Assembly: GCF_900129455.1 (NCBI RefSeq)
Contig: NZ_FQVU01000004.1
Location: 124,001 to 188,000, forward strand
Source of the DNA: Jatrophihabitans endophyticus
GTDB lineage: Bacteria > Actinomycetota > Actinomycetes > Mycobacteriales > Jatrophihabitantaceae
Direction: 5' to 3'
Length of the DNA: 64,000 nucleotides
In this document: one piece after another, positions 61,860-64,000 of the stretch
How positions within the stretch are numbered: position 1 is the stretch's first letter
Layout: each line of letters starts with the position of its first letter
Program-made: the position numbers and the translations under genes
Notes under the pieces: generated by a model
What the model saw: only the letters and a program-made list of their open reading frames with translations
Told to the model about the DNA's origin: nothing
Databases searched by the model: none

Positions 61860-62147
61860 ATGGTGGAGCACACCCCCGACGGTCGGTGGATCGTCGTGGC
61901 CGGCCGGCGGTGGCGGGCCACCGACCCCGACATCCCGGACGGGCGCCGCGACGAGCTGCAGCGGATCCTGATGGCCTGGCGTCGCGAGGTGAAGCGGGCC
62001 AAGGGCACCGCCGCCGAGCCCGACGCGCGGGCCGGCGTGCAGGCGGCGAAGCTCGCCCTGGGCGAGCGGGGGACGCCCTGGTGGGAGCAGACGGCGCAGG
62101 AGCGCCGGCGCCGCTGGGAGGCCGACGTCCGGCCGCCGGGGACGTGA
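61860..62147 (+). CDS. Conserved actinobacterial protein of 95 residues
   Basis: MVEHTPDGRWIVVAGRRWRATDPDIPD opens the protein, followed by a charged helix and KLALGERGTPWWEQ. This sequence type is widespread in actinobacteria and often carries the unsupported database label 'biopolymer transporter Tol'; nothing here suggests transport, as no membrane segment is present. It is cytosolic and basic. Function unknown. Confidence 0.7.
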   Translation: MVEHTPDGRWIVVAGRRWRATDPDIPDGRRDELQRILMAWRREVKRAKGTAAEPDARAGVQAAKLALGERGTPWWEQTAQERRRRWEADVRPPGT

Positions 62148-62179
62148 CCCTCGTCGTCGGTACCGGCCCGGGGGCTCGG

Positions 62180-62252
62180 CGCCCCCGGCAGGGATCGAAC
62201 CTGCGACCAACCGCTTAGAAGGCGGCTGCTCTATCCGCTGAGCTACGAGGGC
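62180..62252 (-). tRNA. tRNA-Arg (anticodon TCT)
   Basis: Minus-strand cloverleaf of 73 nt: acceptor GCCCTCG with CGGGGGC (one G-U), TAGCTCAGCGGATAGAGC D-arm, anticodon loop CTTCTAA, T-arm GCAGGTTCGATCCCTGC, discriminator G. It reads AGA, a rare codon in such GC-rich DNA. CCA not encoded. Confidence 0.95.
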
Positions 62253-62483
62253 GGACGGATGGAGGTTACCCGGCGCGTCGGGGGCCGCCGCCGCGCGAAG
62301 GACCGCCGCGTGGCCGCTACCAGAGCGTGCCGACGAGTCGTGCCGTCGTCGTCCACAGCCCCGCCGGTCGTCCACAGTCGGGCCGCGGTGCTCGCCCCCG
62401 TCGGCGCGCGGAGGTTGGCTGGTCCTACGCCCGAACGGGCCGCCGGCACGACGTGAGCCGGCCACGACGAGACGGGGACGACG
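62253..62483. other. Upstream region of ssb with two DnaA-box-like repeats
   Basis: TCGTCCACA occurs at 62349-62357 and 62368-62376, spaced 19 bp; each differs by one base from the TTGTCCACA DnaA box. Downstream, CGACGAGACGGGGACGACG precedes the ssb ATG with only a poor ribosome site (ACGGGGA). No ORF supported. Confidence 0.35.
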
Positions 62484-63035
62484 ATGAACGAGACGACGAT
62501 GACGGTGTGCGGCAACCTGGTGGACTCGCCCCGGCTGCGCCGGACGAAGAACGGCCATCTGGTCGCGAACTTCCGGGTGGCGTCGACCCAGCGGCGTTTC
62601 GACCGCGACAAGGGCGCGTGGGTCGACGGCGACACGCTGTTCGTGTCGGTCAGCGCGTGGCGGGCGCTGGGTGAGAACGTCGCGGCGTCGCTGCAGAAGG
62701 GGCAGCCGGTGGTCGTGCACGGGCGCTACTACCAGCGCGACTACCGCAAGGACGAGGCCGTGCGCACCGCGTACGAGCTCGAGGCCGTCGCGGTCGGCCC
62801 CGACCTCAGCCGGGGTGTCGCCAGCTTCGAGCGCGTCGTGCGCCCGGTGACCCCGCAGTTCGAGGTCGACGAGACCGGCGCGCCGGCCGACGACTCCCAC
62901 GAGTACCTCGAGTTCGAGCACGAGGGCGGCGACGGGGACGGGGATTCGGCCGGCACGAGCGACGTGACGACCGACACCGGTCCGGTCACGGTCGATCCCG
63001 ACACCGGCGAGGTGCGCGAGCTCGCCCCGGTCTGA
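62484..63035 (+). CDS. ssb: Single-stranded DNA-binding protein, accessory (SsbB-like)
   Basis: A 183-residue protein. Residues 1-110 form the OB fold: TMTVCGNLVDSPRLRRTKNGHLVANFRVAS, then FVSVSAWRALGENVAASLQKGQPVVVHGRYYQRDYRKDE. The tail is acidic but ends GEVRELAPV and lacks the DDDIPF tip by which replicative SSB recruits partners. This marks an accessory SSB, in actinobacteria linked with transformation, recombination or chromosome segregation. The replicative SSB should be elsewhere, near rpsF/rpsR. Confidence 0.88.
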   Translation: MNETTMTVCGNLVDSPRLRRTKNGHLVANFRVASTQRRFDRDKGAWVDGDTLFVSVSAWRALGENVAASLQKGQPVVVHGRYYQRDYRKDEAVRTAYELEAVAVGPDLSRGVASFERVVRPVTPQFEVDETGAPADDSHEYLEFEHEGGDGDGDSAGTSDVTTDTGPVTVDPDTGEVRELAPV

Positions 63036-63160
63036 GTCACGCCGGACCGGCGCGGCCGCGGAACGGTATGCGCGTGCCCGATCACCGGATCCGGACGTGG
63101 CGATGGTCACGATCGGCGTGCCGGGGTCGTGCACTCCGGTCCGGTGCCCGTCCTTGCGGA

Positions 63161-63180
63161 GCCCCCGAGTCGTCGGGGGC
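63161..63180 (+). terminator. Hairpin downstream of ssb
   Basis: GCCCCCGA (63161-63168), loop GTCG, TCGGGGGC (63173-63180): a perfect 8-bp stem 125 bp after the ssb stop. Confidence 0.55.
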
Positions 63181-63262
63181 GGAGCGGGTCGGCTCAGCGA
63201 GCGGCCAGCGACGAACGCGGGTCCTGGTGTGGGGTGCGACACGAGACACCACGCACAGCGGT

Positions 63263-63291
63263 TTGAAACGGTCCGGTGCGTTGCTTACGTT
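63263..63291 (+). promoter_or_regulatory. Promoter of the Rpf-like gene
   Basis: TTGAAA (63263-63268), 17-bp spacer, TACGTT (63286-63291). Transcription would begin near 63298, about 213 nt before the start codon. Confidence 0.6.
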
Positions 63292-63297
63292 CGTCCG

Positions 63298-63510
63298 AGC
63301 CGCACGGCGCCAGGAGCGCCGCTGCCGCACCGGGCAGGGACGGTGCGACCGGCACGGTCATCGAAACCGCGGTGACCACGGGGGCTCCCGCGATCCCGGA
63401 ACCGAGAGAACAGCCGTCCGAGACGGCCAGGCCGCTGCGCGTCCATGCCGCGGCACCGGGGCGATCCATGTGCGGGCACGCGATGGTGCGTGCCCGTGGA
63501 GAGGCAATCG
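63298..63510 (+). ncRNA. Long structured 5' leader, candidate cis-regulatory RNA
   Basis: Between promoter and ATG I see several stems: GGCGC-CAGGA-GCGCC; CGCACCG-N8-CGGTGCG; GGTCA-N12-TGACC; GCCGTC-CGA-GACGGC (63413-63427); and a 9-bp CGGGCACGC-GATGGT-GCGTGCCCG (63473-63496) that ends one base before the ribosome site GGAGAGG (63498-63504). This last stem is placed like an expression platform. Actinobacterial rpf genes are often under the c-di-AMP (ydaO) riboswitch, but its conserved core is not visible here. Confidence 0.5.
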
Positions 63511-64000
63511 ATGAAGTCACGTTCCACCGTGCCCACCGCGGCACCCGAGGCCGCGTCGTCCGACGCGGCCGGCACCGGCTCGACGTCCTCGGGCGTCCGC
63601 CGTACCGCGGTGGCCGTCGCCGCCAGCGTGGGCGCCGCCGCGGCGATCACCACCCTGGCGACGCCGGCGGAGGCGGCGAGCAAGTTCCACGTCTGGGACC
63701 GCGTCGCCCACTGCGAGAGCTCCAACAACTGGGACATCAACACCGGCAACGGGTTCTACGGCGGGTTGCAGTTCACCGACAACACCTGGGACGCCTACGG
63801 CGGCGAGAAGTACGCCGGCCGGGCCGACAACGCGAGCCGCATGGAGCAGATCCAGGTCGCTCGCCGCGTCCTGAAGGACCAGGGCCCCGACGCGTGGCCG
63901 GTCTGCAGCGGCAAGGCCGGGCTGACCCGCAAGAACGGGCACGCGACGTCGGCGAAGCTGCCGGACAACGCGTCCACCGGCGCCAGCTCGTCCACGCACC
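63511..64000 (+). CDS. Resuscitation-promoting-factor-like transglycosylase (3' end outside window)
   Basis: 163 residues are present. Residues about 30-55 are a signal sequence ([24 protein letters not shown]); then the Rpf lysozyme-like domain: [27 protein letters not shown] with catalytic Glu and the conserved Cys, and a second Cys in WPVCSGKAG. Rpf proteins are secreted and cut peptidoglycan glycan strands, promoting growth resumption. The gene continues beyond the window, probably with a Ser/Thr-rich linker and perhaps LysM. The structured leader suggests RNA-level control. Confidence 0.9.
   Translation, partial: MKSRSTVPTAAPEAASSDAAGTGSTSSGVRRTAVAVAASVGAAAAITTLATPAEAASKFHVWDRVAHCESSNNWDINTGNGFYGGLQFTDNTWDAYGGEKYAGRADNASRMEQIQVARRVLKDQGPDAWPVCSGKAGLTRKNGHATSAKLPDNASTGASSSTH

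Noticed and set aside
63298-63510. c-di-AMP (ydaO) riboswitch
   Set aside because: Context fits, but the conserved core sequences are not visible by eye, so only an unassigned structured leader is claimed.

Overview
The window is 64 kb of very GC-rich DNA with dense coding, GTG/ATG starts, frequent 4-bp start/stop overlaps and gene orders typical of Actinomycetota. Several blocks match well-known mycobacterial neighbourhoods: ctaD-serB (23.3-26.4 kb), and pncB / clpS-DUF2017-mec-cysO-cysM-murI-MBL-rph-rdgB (36.6-54.1 kb). No mycolate or sporulation genes are seen. I would call it a chromosome segment of a free-living, aerobic actinobacterium; the genus cannot be fixed from the sequence.

Layout. 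0-7.1 kb: tail of a zinc-type dehydrogenase, an ankyrin protein, a spore-photoproduct-lyase-type radical SAM protein, small hypothetical genes, and an MFS exporter divergent from a MarR regulator. 7.1-7.5 kb: a decayed alpha/beta-hydrolase fragment between two related 46-bp elements, one a near-perfect palindrome. 7.6-12.7 kb: a RibD-like reductase, a fused E1 alpha/beta 2-oxoacid dehydrogenase, a MarR-MFS pair and a small DoxX-like membrane protein. 12.7-22.9 kb: a Ser/Thr kinase with a repeat-rich tail, facing a MoxR ATPase / DUF58 / transglutaminase-like membrane protein / large FN3 surface protein series. 23.3-26.4 kb: cytochrome oxidase subunit I and phosphoserine phosphatase. 26.4-35.4 kb: two tandem XRE-cupin regulators divergent from a peptide ABC importer, a SnoaL-like protein and an Xaa-Pro-type peptidase. 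35.4-38.5 kb: nicotinamidase and nicotinate phosphoribosyltransferase bracketed by two paralogous four-helix membrane proteins. 38.5-54.1 kb: the clpS-to-rdgB block, containing the CysO/Mec/CysM cysteine pathway, split by two insertions (sigma factor, membrane partner and HNH gene; then YjbQ, GH4 glycosidase, SARP regulator and DrrAB-type ABC exporter). 54.1-62.3 kb: tRNA-Lys, tRNA-His, oligoribonuclease, a LysR gene, a TetR-controlled ferredoxin-reductase/fatty-acid-desaturase operon, catalase and tRNA-Arg. 62.5-64 kb: an accessory single-stranded-DNA-binding protein and, behind a long structured leader, an Rpf-like cell-wall lytic protein cut by the window end.

Regulation visible in the DNA. 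About a dozen genes have a TANNNT -10 box 6-7 nt before the start codon, the signature of leaderless transcription; this decides several start codons given here. Palindromic operators overlap promoters at 6325, 10451, 27689, 42780 and 57476. GC hairpins without U-tracts mark gene ends at about 12.2, 25.1, 54.1, 55.5, 61.8 and 63.2 kb.

The most interesting leads are a transglutaminase-like protein that has lost its catalytic Cys and His; a kinase whose disordered tail carries four copies of a TVxRSxL motif; a CysO carrier with two residues after the essential Gly-Gly, next to a JAMM protease and a 22-residue ORF ending Asp-Cys-His; the NAD-salvage genes bracketed by membrane paralogues; and the roughly 210-nt leader of the Rpf gene.
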